From: AC-32 sp963716865
GTDB lineage: Bacteria; Actinomycetota; Thermoleophilia; Gaiellales; Gaiellaceae
Assembly: GCA_963716865.1 (NCBI GenBank)
Contig: CAVQUF010000004.1
Location: 558,001 to 622,000, forward strand
DNA length: 64,000 nucleotides
Reading direction: 5' to 3'
The notes beneath the pieces were generated by a model. It did not search any database. It was given only the letters and a program-made list of their open reading frames with translations, and was not told the DNA's origin. Shown piece after piece: positions 16,065-23,704 of this stretch. The position numbers and the translations under genes are program-made. The stretch's first letter is position 1. Each line of letters opens with the position of its first letter.

Positions 16065-16727
16065 TCATTGCAAGACCTGGCGCGACTGCTGGTGCGCCAG
16101 AACCTTGCGCTTCACGCGTTGCAGCGCGTTGTCGATCGTCTTCGTGTCGCAGCCAAGGAGGTCGGCCATCTCCTCGTACGACTCGCCCTCGAGGTAGAGC
16201 TTGAGCGCGTCGGCCTCGAGCCTCGAGAGGCCGGTCCCGAGCGTGAAGACGAGGCTCTGCAGCTCCTCGGTCGAGATCACGCAGACCGACGGGTCGTCCA
16301 CCGACGGACCCGGCAGCGCGTCGCCGAGCGTGCAGTCGGCCTCGGACTCCTGGCCGGCCGGCGTGTGGCTGAACGAGACGTACGTGTTGAGCGGCGCGTG
16401 CTTGAAGCGCGTCGCGGTCTTGATCGCGGTGATGATCTGCCGCGTCACGCAGAGCTCCGCGAAGCTGCGGAACGAGGCCTTCTCGGGGCTGAAGTCGCGC
16501 ACCGCCTTGTAGAGGCCGATCAGGCCTTCCTGGATCAGGTCCTCGGAGTCGCCGCCGGCGAGGAAGTACGAGCTCGCCTTGAGGCGCACGAAGCCGTGGT
16601 AGCGGCGGATCAGCTCGTCGAGCGCCTTGTTGTCGCCGTTCCGGGCGCGCATGACGAGCTGGAGATCTTCGAGCTCCCGCTGGCGCTTTTGCGGGCTGTG
16701 GAGTGCTTGAGCAGGTCGAGCGGCCAC
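16065..16727 (-). CDS. sigH: SigH-type RNA polymerase sigma factor
   Basis: About 220 aa from GTG at 16727, which has GGGAGG six bases upstream; a longer frame to 16769 lacks such a site. It has sigma-70 region 2 (LIRRYHGFVRLKASSYFLAGGDSEDLIQEGLIGLYKAVRDF) and region 4 with helix-turn-helix (YLEGESYEEMADLLGCDTKTIDNALQRVKRK). The architecture and the neighbours yacP and rlmB match Spo0H/SigH of Bacillus rather than ECF sigma factors. It is the last gene of the gltX-cysS-rlmB-yacP-sigH series and has its own predicted promoter. Its role here (stationary phase, development or stress) is not visible. Confidence 0.92.
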   Translation of the reverse strand: MAARPAQALHSPQKRQRELEDLQLVMRARNGDNKALDELIRRYHGFVRLKASSYFLAGGDSEDLIQEGLIGLYKAVRDFSPEKASFRSFAELCVTRQIITAIKTATRFKHAPLNTYVSFSHTPAGQESEADCTLGDALPGPSVDDPSVCVISTEELQSLVFTLGTGLSRLEADALKLYLEGESYEEMADLLGCDTKTIDNALQRVKRKVLAHQQSRQVLQ

Positions 16728-16792
16728 ACTGCTCCTCCCTCGCTGACGGCAGGCAGGCGAGCTCCGCAAGCCTCACCCTTAGGTTGAGGATC

Positions 16793-16829
16793 AAGATAGC
16801 AAGGTCCCAACAACGTTTCAAGACCTTGC
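16793..16829 (-). promoter_or_regulatory. Predicted sigH promoter with flanking 8-bp inverted repeat
   Basis: On the minus strand TTGAAA (16816-16821) and TATCTT (16793-16798) are 17 bp apart, a good sigma-A promoter for sigH. A perfect inverted repeat, GCAAGGTC (16799-16806) and GACCTTGC (16822-16829), puts one arm in the spacer and one immediately upstream of the -35 box, 23 bp centre to centre. It looks like a repressor operator. As RNA it could also be a weak terminator stem after yacP. Confidence 0.55.
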
Positions 16830-16841
16830 GCTCTGTTTTCT

Positions 16842-17282
16842 TTAACCGGACCCTTTGCCTCGACGCAGCTCTTCAAGGCGTTTTCGCGTTTCTTCGTCCA
16901 CGCGATCGCCCACGCGGTAGCGGCTCGTCTCGCCGTGCGTCGGCTCGTCGAGGTCGCCGAGGAACGTCTTCGAGCTGCGCTTCTGCACCTCCTGCCCGGA
17001 GGTTCCCCGGATGGCCGCGTCCGACGAGACGAGGCAGACCGTCTCCTTGCCGCGGTTCTCGGCGGCGAGGCGCTCGAGCAAAGCGTCCGCGTGCGGCGCG
17101 TAGCGCACCTCGAGCGGGCCGTGTGTCCGCTCCTCGCCGACGCCGTCGAAGACGACCACTCCGCGCGCGCCCTGGAGGGCGACGAAGCTCGCGAGCCGGT
17201 CCGCGAGCTCCCGGGGGTCGTCGAACGTCCCCGCGTGCAGCAGGTTGTAGCCGTCGAAGAGGTAGAGCGTCGGCTCAGCCAC
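16842..17282 (-). CDS. yacP: NYN-domain (YacP/Rae1-like) ribonuclease
   Basis: 146 aa of the NYN/PIN-like family. It starts with the signature YLFDGYNLLHA (catalytic Asp at about residue 10). VVFDGVGEE and VCLVSSDAAIR carry the other acidic residues, and a basic C-terminal tail follows. The Bacillus homologue Rae1 cleaves mRNA on the ribosome. It sits between rlmB (8-bp overlap) and sigH, the same order as in Bacillus. Start is ATG at 17282. Confidence 0.9.
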   Translation of the reverse strand: MAEPTLYLFDGYNLLHAGTFDDPRELADRLASFVALQGARGVVVFDGVGEERTHGPLEVRYAPHADALLERLAAENRGKETVCLVSSDAAIRGTSGQEVQKRSSKTFLGDLDEPTHGETSRYRVGDRVDEETRKRLEELRRGKGSG

Positions 17283-17982
17283 CGCGCTGCCGTTTCGCCT
17301 CGTAGAGCAGGAGCGCGGCCGCGACGCTCACGTTCAGCGACCCGACGCGGCCCTCGAGCGGGATCGCGACCGCGTCGTCGCAGGTGCGGCGGACGAGCGG
17401 GCGCAGGCCCCTTCCCTCGGCGCCGAAGACGAGCGCGATCCCGCCGGAGAGGTCAGCCTCCCACATCGTCTTCTCCGCGTCGCCGTCGGCGGCCCACACC
17501 CAGAGCTCCTGCCCTTTCACCTCGCTCAGGTAGCGCGCGAGGTTCTTGACGACCGCGACCGGAAGGTGCTCGACCGCGCCGGCCGACGCGCGGCAGACGG
17601 CAGGCGTGACCCGCGCCGAGTTGTGCGCGGGGAGGACGACGCCCGATGCGCCCGCGCCCTCGGCGCTGCGGACGACCGCGCCGAGGTTGCGCGGGTCGGT
17701 GACGGAGTCGAGCACGGCAAGCAGCGGTGCCGGGCCGTCCGCCAGCTCGTGCGCGTCCGCGTAGCGGAACGGCTCGACCCGCGCGAGCACTCCCTGGTGG
17801 TCGCTCGTGCCGGCCTCGGCGTTCAGGTCGCGCTCCGGCTTGCGCTGGACGCGCACCCCCGCCTCGCCCAGCCACGGCTCAGCCCTGAGCGCGCGCTCGG
17901 TCGCCCAGAGCTCGAGCACCTCCCGCGGCCCGCGCACGGTCTCGTGAACCGGGCGGCGCCCGTAGACGAGCTCCGCGCTCAT
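17275..17982 (-). CDS. rlmB: TrmH/SpoU-family 23S rRNA 2'-O-methyltransferase
   Basis: About 235 aa from ATG at 17982, which overlaps the cysS stop (ATGA). An N-terminal substrate-binding domain (LVYGRRPVHETVRG...) is followed by the SPOUT knot: LDSVTDPRNLGAVVRSAEGAG (motif 1), IALVFGAEGRGL (motif 2) and IPLEGRVGSLNVSVAAALLLYE (motif 3). RlmB methylates G2251 of 23S rRNA in E. coli. The neighbouring cysS and yacP genes confirm the orthologue. Confidence 0.93.
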   Translation of the reverse strand: MSAELVYGRRPVHETVRGPREVLELWATERALRAEPWLGEAGVRVQRKPERDLNAEAGTSDHQGVLARVEPFRYADAHELADGPAPLLAVLDSVTDPRNLGAVVRSAEGAGASGVVLPAHNSARVTPAVCRASAGAVEHLPVAVVKNLARYLSEVKGQELWVWAADGDAEKTMWEADLSGGIALVFGAEGRGLRPLVRRTCDDAVAIPLEGRVGSLNVSVAAALLLYEAKRQRGG

Positions 17983-19268
17983 CGCTTCGGCACGAGCTGG
18001 AAGCCGGGCTCGGCCTCGACGTCCCGGACGACCCAGCCCGCGTCCTCGATCTCGCCGCGCAGACGGTCGGCCTCGTCGAACTGGCGCCGCTCCCGCGCCT
18101 CCGCACGCCGGCGCGCGAGCTCCTCCAGCTCGGCCGGCGCGGCCTCGCTTTCGGCCAGCGACTCGAGCCCGAAGACCTCGAGGCCCCGCCGCAGAAGCTC
18201 GTGGTCGCGCCACCCGTGCATGGCCGCCAGCGCCTCGGGGGTGTTGAAGTCGTCGTCGAGTGCGCCGGCGAACGGCTCCCAGTCGCCGACGGGCTCGGAC
18301 TCGGCGCGGAAGACGTTGCGGAAGCTCTCGGCCTGCGCCGCCGCCTGCTCGAGCACCTCGTCCGAGTAGTCGAGCGGCTTGCGCCAGTGGCCGCCGAGGA
18401 AGTACACGAGCAGCGTCTCGCGGCCCCACGTTTCGAGCGCGTCCCGCAGCGAGACGATGTTGCCGAGCGACTTCGACATCTTCTCGCCCGCGAGGCGCAG
18501 CATGCCGTTGTGCATCCACATCCGCGCGAACTCGCGCCCGGCAGCCCGCGACTGCGCGATCTCGTTCTCGTGGTGGGGAAAGACGAGGTCGAGCCCGCCG
18601 CCGTGGATCTCGAACGCAGGCCCGAAGACGAGTTCGGCCATCGCCGAGCACTCGATGTGCCAGCCCGGCCTCCCGAGGCCCCACGGCGACTCCCACCACG
18701 TGTCCTCGCCCTCCTTGTGGCCCTTCCAGAGGGCGAAGTCGCGCGGGTCCTCCTTCAGCTCGCTCGGTTCTTCCTCCTCGGACGGGTTCCTGACGGCGTC
18801 CTCGTCGCCGTGCCGGCCCGAGAGCTTCCCGTAGTCGGCGAAGCTGGAGACGCGGAAGTAGACGTCGCCGCCTGAGGCGTACGCGTGGCCGGAGTCGACC
18901 AGCTCCTCGATCAGCGCGACGATCTGCGGGATCGTCTCGGTCGCCTTCGGCTCGTGGTCGGGGCGGCCGAGGCCGAGGTCGCTCGTGTCCTCGACGTACC
19001 AGCCGCTCGCCTGCTCGGCCAGCTCGGCGCTGTGCCCAGGAGCCGCCAGGTAGATCTTGTCGTTGATGTCGGTGATGTTCTCGACCAGCGTGACGTCGTA
19101 GCCGGTGCGCTCGAGCCAGCGCGCGAGCCACATAGAGATGACGAAGGGCCGCGCGTTGCCGACGTGGATCCGCTGGTAGACGGTCGGGCCGCAGAAGTAC
19201 ATCCGCACGGGCCCGGGCGGAGCGGGCAGCTCCTGCAGCGAGCGCGTGGCGGTGTCATAGAGCCGCAT
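17979..19268 (-). CDS. cysS: Cysteine--tRNA ligase
   Basis: A 429-aa class I synthetase, slightly shorter than the common 450-470. The zinc-site cysteine is in YFCGPTVYQ, the HIGH motif reads HVGNA, KMSKSLGN is intact, and the second metal ligands are in WHIECSAM and FPHHENEIAQS. The C-terminal DALR and anticodon domains are present (DDFNTPEAL, RREFDEADRLR-type). It overlaps gltX by 14 bp and rlmB by 4 bp. Unlike Bacillus, there is no cysE between gltX and cysS. Confidence 0.96.
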   Translation of the reverse strand: MRLYDTATRSLQELPAPPGPVRMYFCGPTVYQRIHVGNARPFVISMWLARWLERTGYDVTLVENITDINDKIYLAAPGHSAELAEQASGWYVEDTSDLGLGRPDHEPKATETIPQIVALIEELVDSGHAYASGGDVYFRVSSFADYGKLSGRHGDEDAVRNPSEEEEPSELKEDPRDFALWKGHKEGEDTWWESPWGLGRPGWHIECSAMAELVFGPAFEIHGGGLDLVFPHHENEIAQSRAAGREFARMWMHNGMLRLAGEKMSKSLGNIVSLRDALETWGRETLLVYFLGGHWRKPLDYSDEVLEQAAAQAESFRNVFRAESEPVGDWEPFAGALDDDFNTPEALAAMHGWRDHELLRRGLEVFGLESLAESEAAPAELEELARRRAEARERRQFDEADRLRGEIEDAGWVVRDVEAEPGFQLVPKR

Positions 19269-20244
19269 CGATCCTCCGCAGCGTTTCCTCGCGCGGGAGG
19301 GCGGCGACGACCGTCCAGAGCTCGGGCCCGCGGTCCGCGCCGGTGAGCGCCACCCGGAGCGCGTGCAGGTCGCCGCCGACCGCCTTCAGCTCGCGGACGA
19401 GCTCTTTCGGGTCGGCGTTGCCGTTCGCGCGCTCGAGCAGCTCCCGGAAGCGCTCGAGCGTCTCGGGCGAGGCGCCGCGGGCTGGGGCTGGCGGCTGGAC
19501 GATCGTCTCCGCAAAGTCGCGCGCCTCGTTCAGATTCCTCGCGCCGCGAAGCGCAGGGACGAGCTCGAGCGGGGCCCCGGCGCGCTCGGCCAGCTCCGCG
19601 TCCGGCATTTCCGCGATCGCCTCGATCGCCAGGCGCCGGATCCGGGGCAGGTCGTAGCGCACGTCGTGCTTCGGCAGGCCGAGCTCATCGAGGTAGCGAT
19701 GCACGGCCTCGGCGGGGATCCCGGCCTCCCTCAGCGAGGCGACGGTCGCACCCTCGGCCCGTTTGGAGAGCTTCTTCCCGTCCTCGCCGAGGATCAGCCC
19801 GTGGTGGACGAACTCGGGCGGCTTCGCGCCGAGCGCCTCGAACAGCCGCCGGTGGATGTCCTCGTTGGGGCGGTGGTCGTTCCCACGAACGACGTGCGTG
19901 ATTCCGAAGTCGACGTCGTCGACGACGCTTGCGAGGTGGTAGGTCGGGGTCCCGTCCTCGCGGACAAGCGTGATCCCGTCGAAGCGCTCGCCGAGCGGCG
20001 CGCCGGCCTCGAGATGGCGCTCACGCCGCTCGCTCTGGCGCACCGGGCCCTCGTCCCACTCGAGCCCGAGCCACTCCAGGTCGGCGAGCAGCTCCTCCTC
20101 CCCGCCGGGCACATTGCGGGCCGGATCGGTGTCGTCGATCCGCAGCAGCAGCCAGTCGCCGAAGCCGCGGTTGGCAACCGCGCTGAGCGCGTTTCCGACG
20201 TGAAGCGTGCCCGTCGGGCTGGGAGCGAAGCGCACCCTCTTCAT
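19255..20244 (-). CDS. gltX: Glutamate--tRNA ligase, unusually compact
   Basis: Only 329 aa, against about 470-490 for a normal GltX. The catalytic core is there: RFAPSPTGTLHVGNA (HIGH), LRIDDTDPAR, YHLASVVDDVDFGITHVVRGNDH, and KKLSKR for KMSKS. About 75 residues of the connecting peptide between the QSER and PTYHLA motifs are missing, together with the zinc-binding part, and the C-terminal anticodon-binding region is also reduced. It is longer than Glu-Q-RS (YadB) and ends with a helix (REETLRRIDAAL) typical of GltX ends. Being co-encoded with cysS and rlmB suggests it is the housekeeping enzyme. Whether another GltX exists is unknown. Confidence 0.85.
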   Translation of the reverse strand: MKRVRFAPSPTGTLHVGNALSAVANRGFGDWLLLRIDDTDPARNVPGGEEELLADLEWLGLEWDEGPVRQSERRERHLEAGAPLGERFDGITLVREDGTPTYHLASVVDDVDFGITHVVRGNDHRPNEDIHRRLFEALGAKPPEFVHHGLILGEDGKKLSKRAEGATVASLREAGIPAEAVHRYLDELGLPKHDVRYDLPRIRRLAIEAIAEMPDAELAERAGAPLELVPALRGARNLNEARDFAETIVQPPAPARGASPETLERFRELLERANGNADPKELVRELKAVGGDLHALRVALTGADRGPELWTVVAALPREETLRRIDAAL

Positions 20245-20275
20245 CGCGCCGCCAGTCTAGGCGTCCCACCCACTT

Positions 20276-20292
20276 AGTAACAGTCTGTTACT
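20276..20292. promoter_or_regulatory. 17-bp perfect palindrome upstream of gltX
   Basis: AGTAACAG, T, CTGTTACT (20276-20292) is a perfect dyad lying 31 bp before the gltX ATG and overlapping the stop codon of the upstream YcaQ-like gene. The AT-richness and symmetry are typical of a TetR-type operator. As RNA it would be a weak 8-bp stem with a one-base centre, so I favour a DNA site. Confidence 0.5.
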
Positions 20293-21325
20293 TGGAGGGT
20301 TCGGGACGGCGATTCGACGCGCCGAGGAACGCGCCGAGATTGGCCAGCGCCTCGTCGAGGCGCGAGGTGTCGCCCCAGGCGCCCAGCACCTCGAGCGTCC
20401 GCGTCTTGCGGTCGAAGCGCGGCTCGGCCCGGCCGACGAGCCGGTCGCCGACCAGGATCGGGAGGACGTAGTAGCCGTACTCGCGTTTCGCCGGCGGCAC
20501 GTACATCTCGAGGCGGTAGTGGAAACCGAACAGCGCCTCGGCGCGGTCCCGGTCGTGCACGAGCCGGTCGAAGGGCGAGAGCAGCGTGACGCGGTCCGGG
20601 ACCGGCCCGTCGGCCGCGTCGGGATGGACGCGCCATTCGCCCTTCACGAGCCGCACGCCGAGCGAGCGGAACCGCTGCTCGTCGAGCCGCCGCTCCGCCT
20701 CGCGCAGCGGCACCATGTCGGTCTCCGGCCACCAGTCGGAGGCGAGGCCCCAGAGACGCTGCCCGTTCCGCCTGCCGACGACGGCGATCTCGCCGTACGA
20801 CTCGAGTGACTCGAGCATCCATCCGACCTGACGGCTCCCCCACCAGCGGTGCTTCTCCCCGATGCCCCCGGTCTTGTCCTCGAGCTCGCGCGAGAGCAGC
20901 GGTCCGCGCCGCCCGAGCTCGCGCAGGACGTAGCGGCGGAAGCCGGCGTTCTCGCGCAGGAAGTCGCGCCGCCAGCGCTGCCACTTGTACCTCGTCGCAC
21001 GGCGGTTCGCGCGCATCCGAGCCCGGAGCAGCGGCAGCGTCTCGATCGGCCAGACGAAGGCGTTCCATTCGATCAGCCTCTTCTCCTCCCGGAGCAAGCG
21101 GTCGAGCTCGGCGCGGTCGTACGAGCTGTCGAGCCGGCTCCAGAGAACGAGGTGCTGCGGCGGCGCGACGGTCGAGATCGGGTCGAGCTGGAGGAACCCG
21201 AGCGTCCGAACCGTCTCGAGCACGCCGCGAGCCGAGCCGTCGAGCAGCTGCGCCCGCACGGCGATACGCCTCGCCTCGTCGGCGCTGACGGTCAGCGTCA
21301 CGAGGCGAACCGTATCGAGCCGCAT
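20288..21325 (-). CDS. YcaQ-like winged-helix DNA glycosylase family protein
   Basis: About 345 aa from ATG at 21325 (frame open to 21436). It matches the HTH_42/YcaQ family of DNA crosslink glycosylases. The QLDPISTV segment holds the Q-x-D catalytic motif, followed by LVLWSRL, LFEWNAF-type IEWNAFVWPIE and several winged-helix repeats. A C-terminal domain follows with LLSPFDRLVHDRDRAEALFGFHYRLEMYVP and YYVLPILVGDRLVGRAEPRFDR. E. coli YcaQ opens interstrand crosslinks by base excision; actinobacterial relatives act on natural-product adducts. It begins the accessory segment between gltX and ispF. Confidence 0.85.
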   Translation of the reverse strand: MRLDTVRLVTLTVSADEARRIAVRAQLLDGSARGVLETVRTLGFLQLDPISTVAPPQHLVLWSRLDSSYDRAELDRLLREEKRLIEWNAFVWPIETLPLLRARMRANRRATRYKWQRWRRDFLRENAGFRRYVLRELGRRGPLLSRELEDKTGGIGEKHRWWGSRQVGWMLESLESYGEIAVVGRRNGQRLWGLASDWWPETDMVPLREAERRLDEQRFRSLGVRLVKGEWRVHPDAADGPVPDRVTLLSPFDRLVHDRDRAEALFGFHYRLEMYVPPAKREYGYYVLPILVGDRLVGRAEPRFDRKTRTLEVLGAWGDTSRLDEALANLGAFLGASNRRPEPSK

Positions 21326-21414
21326 TCCGGTTGCCGAACCTTTTCCGAGCCCGAACCCGGGCCTGGTCCAGCCTGGGTCGCCCTTAACTCCGTCCGCGCT
21401 AGAACTGAGGTGAG

Positions 21415-21612
21415 ATGACCGGCAATCCGCAAACAACGAGCCGCCGCCAGGCCTTCGCCCTCGCGGCAGCGCTCACGCTGACGGTGCTCACAGGCGGCGC
21501 GGCTCTCACCGGCCTGCAGCACGGTGTCTCGCATGCGCCCTCGGGCGCACCCGTGGTCCAGCTCGCGCAGGCTCCGGCCCCCGCGCCGGCGCACGGGGAG
21601 GAGTCCGACTAG
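21415..21612 (+). CDS. Small exported/membrane protein (65 aa), ferric-reductase operon
   Basis: 65 aa: a basic start (MTGNPQTTSRRQ), one hydrophobic segment (about residues 13-33) and an Ala/Pro-rich acidic tail with scattered His. The first of three coupled genes: its TAG stop shares a base with the next GTG start (TAGTG). I recognise no family. The likely role is a small membrane subunit working with the haem-type membrane protein two genes down; this is inference from coupling. Confidence 0.6.
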   Translation: MTGNPQTTSRRQAFALAAALTLTVLTGGAALTGLQHGVSHAPSGAPVVQLAQAPAPAPAHGEESD

Positions 21613-21821
21613 TGCGCCGCGTCTGGGCAGCTGTCGCCGCCAGCTGGGCGCTGCTCGCGATCGTCGCGGTGCTCGCGTGGTCGCACCCGCCTACCCAGCC
21701 GCCGTCGGGACGCGGCACCGTCGTCGTGATCAAGGGCAAGAACGGCAAGGCCGTCGTCCTGCCGAGCGGCCTCGCGACGCACACCACGACGCACAGCTCG
21801 CCGCCGGCGGGTGGCCCGTGA
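21612..21821 (+). CDS. Small membrane protein (69 aa), ferric-reductase operon
   Basis: 69 aa from GTG at 21612. One N-terminal membrane segment (about residues 4-23, VWAAVAASWALLAIVAVLAW) precedes an exported tail (VVVIKGKNGKAVVLPSG) ending in a Thr/His/Pro stretch. Its stop overlaps the next start as GTGA. No recognisable family. Coupling on both sides supports a real gene in a three-gene operon. Confidence 0.6.
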   Translation: MRRVWAAVAASWALLAIVAVLAWSHPPTQPPSGRGTVVVIKGKNGKAVVLPSGLATHTTTHSSPPAGGP

Positions 21822-22387
21822 GCGCTGGCGGGAGCGTTCCCGCGATCTGGCTGGTCGCACGGGCCTCCGGCCTCGTTGCCTTCGGCTTCCTCACCCTCTC
21901 GGTCTGGCTCGGGCTCGCGATGAGCACGCGTCTGCTCGGCCCGCGCCGGCAGAAGGCGCTCTTCGCCTGGCACCGCACGCTCGTCTGGACAGCGCTCTGG
22001 ATGGTCGGACTGCACGCGCTGTCGGTCTTGCTCGACCCGGTGCTCCACTTCGGCCTTCCTGCGGTGCTCGTCCCGTTCGCCGCACCCTGGAGGCCGATCG
22101 GGGTCGCCGCGGGTGTCATGGGTGGGTGGTTGACGCTGGTGCTGGCCCTCTCGTTCCGTGCGAAGCGGTGGATCGGACACCGCGGGTGGCGGCTGCTCCA
22201 CTACGCGAGCTTCGCCGCCTTCGTGCTCTTCCTGGGCCACGCGCTGGCGGTCGGCACCGACCTCAAAGGGCTTCGCGGGCTCGTCCTCGTGGCGATCGCG
22301 GCCGGCCCCGTGATCTGGCTCGGGCTGGCACGAATCCTCCTGCCGCGCGCCGCGGCGCGCGCGGCACCGGCCGTCGCAGCCGCCTAA
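21818..22387 (+). CDS. Ferric-reductase-like transmembrane protein
   Basis: About 189 aa from GTG at 21818, overlapping the preceding stop (GTGA). Five or six membrane segments. Paired histidines resemble haem ligands of ferric reductase/YedZ-like domains: AWHRTLVWTALWMVGLH in one helix pair and LLHYASFAAFVLFLGH in another. No flavin or NAD domain is attached, so electrons would come from a partner. The two small upstream membrane proteins may be part of the complex. The final CTAA is shared with the stop of the convergent protease gene. Confidence 0.75.
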   Translation: MSAGGSVPAIWLVARASGLVAFGFLTLSVWLGLAMSTRLLGPRRQKALFAWHRTLVWTALWMVGLHALSVLLDPVLHFGLPAVLVPFAAPWRPIGVAAGVMGGWLTLVLALSFRAKRWIGHRGWRLLHYASFAAFVLFLGHALAVGTDLKGLRGLVLVAIAAGPVIWLGLARILLPRAAARAAPAVAAA

Positions 22388-23652
22388 CGGGCGCGGTAGG
22401 CGAGCGCGGCCGCGAGCACGGGATCCTTACCCCTGAAGAACGAGGTCGAGCTCACCGGCACCGCCACCTTCGGCTCGATCGCGACCCGCTGGTCGCCGGC
22501 GAAGCTCTTCTGCCAGTAGATCGCGGCGATGTTCACCCTGAGCCCTGCCGTCGGCAGGTCGACCGTCTGCGCGTCGCCGTAGAGGTTCGGGCTTCCGCCC
22601 GAGGTCTCGCCGATGAACGTCACGCGCGTCCTGCGCTCGAGCTCCGTGATGAAGTTCTGGGCCGCCGAGAACGTGCTGCGCCCGATCAGGACGACGAGCC
22701 TGCCCTTCCGGTTGACCGACTTCGCGCGCAGCGCGCGGAGCAGCGGGACATAGGTGTGGTTGTCGCCGCCGGGATTCAGCCGCACGTCGACGATCACGCG
22801 CCGGACCTTGCGCTTCTTCGCGAGCCGCGACACCTTCTTCGCCGCGGCGCCGGTCCACGGGAGCGTGCGGTTGTACCCGACGTAGACGACGCGGCCGCGG
22901 TCGAGCGTGGTGACATAGAGGTCCTGGCCGCGGCGGCGGAGGTAGAGCGGTGCCGGCCGGCGCGGAAGCGCGTACACGAAGGTCGGGAACTCCGGCCTCA
23001 TCAGGCTGAGGTACTGCGCCGCGGTGACAGGCGCAAGCGTCACGTCCTGCGCGGCCTGCCCGGGCTTCTGGAGTGTGAAGCGCGCGGGCCCGACCCCTGG
23101 GCGGAGGCCGAGCCCGTGCAGCACCTCGGCGGTCAACATGAAGCTCATGAAGCGGTCCGTGCGCGTTGCCTCGTTGTCGCGCGGGACGAGCGGCCGGACT
23201 TTCTGCTCGAGCTCGCCCGCGGGAATGCCGTCCAGCGCCAGCACCCGGGAGCCGACCAGGCCGCGGTTCCACGGTGCCGAAACGATGAACAGCCCGTCGC
23301 TGAACTTGTAGAGGAAGAGGGGAAAGAGGTGGAGCACCCGCCGGTGGGCGGAGTCCAGCGGGAAGATCCCGGAGTGGCCGTCGCGCACACCGAGCAGCGT
23401 CGTGAAGCGCATCAGCCCGACGAGGAGCTGATCCTGGCTCAGCGACGGGGCCTTCGCTGCGAGATCGTCGGCGGCGGCCTGGAAGACCGGCTCGGGGGTC
23501 GCGTGGAACGGGTTCGGGTGGATCGAGCGGATCAGGGACATCAGGTAGCGGACGTCGGACCCTGCGTCCGTCCGCGCCGGAGTGGCCGTGCCGGCCGAGC
23601 CTGCGAGCCCGGCGAGAGCCGCCGCAACGGCGATGAGCGCTACCCGCGTCAT
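22384..23652 (-). CDS. Exported S41-family (CtpA/Tsp-like) peptidase homologue
   Basis: About 422 aa with a signal peptide (MTRVALIAVAAALAGLAGSAG). An N-terminal helical region (LMSLIRSIHPNPFHATP) precedes the S41 core. VVDVRLNPGGDNHTYVPLLRAL matches the family signature, GRSTFSAAQNFITELE carries the nucleophile Ser, and GETSGGSPNLYGDA follows. No clear PDZ domain is seen between them. These proteins cleave C-termini or degrade secreted polypeptides. The upstream divergent gene is an XRE-cupin regulator sharing a short AT-rich control region. Start is ATG at 23652. Confidence 0.82.
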   Translation of the reverse strand: MTRVALIAVAAALAGLAGSAGTATPARTDAGSDVRYLMSLIRSIHPNPFHATPEPVFQAAADDLAAKAPSLSQDQLLVGLMRFTTLLGVRDGHSGIFPLDSAHRRVLHLFPLFLYKFSDGLFIVSAPWNRGLVGSRVLALDGIPAGELEQKVRPLVPRDNEATRTDRFMSFMLTAEVLHGLGLRPGVGPARFTLQKPGQAAQDVTLAPVTAAQYLSLMRPEFPTFVYALPRRPAPLYLRRRGQDLYVTTLDRGRVVYVGYNRTLPWTGAAAKKVSRLAKKRKVRRVIVDVRLNPGGDNHTYVPLLRALRAKSVNRKGRLVVLIGRSTFSAAQNFITELERRTRVTFIGETSGGSPNLYGDAQTVDLPTAGLRVNIAAIYWQKSFAGDQRVAIEPKVAVPVSSTSFFRGKDPVLAAALAYRAR

Positions 23653-23662
23653 CCGGCCTTGA

Positions 23663-23679
23663 TTTTAGCATTACTAAAA
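23663..23679. promoter_or_regulatory. AT-rich inverted repeat in divergent promoter region
   Basis: TTTTAG-CATTA-CTAAAA lies in the 52-bp gap between the divergent S41 peptidase and XRE-cupin genes. Possible -10 boxes abut it on both sides (TAAAAT on the minus strand at the repeat itself, TATGCT near 23690 on the plus strand). One bound repressor, most simply the XRE-cupin product, could control both genes. Confidence 0.5.
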
Positions 23680-23704
23680 AAACTGTGACTATGCTTACAC
23701 GAGG

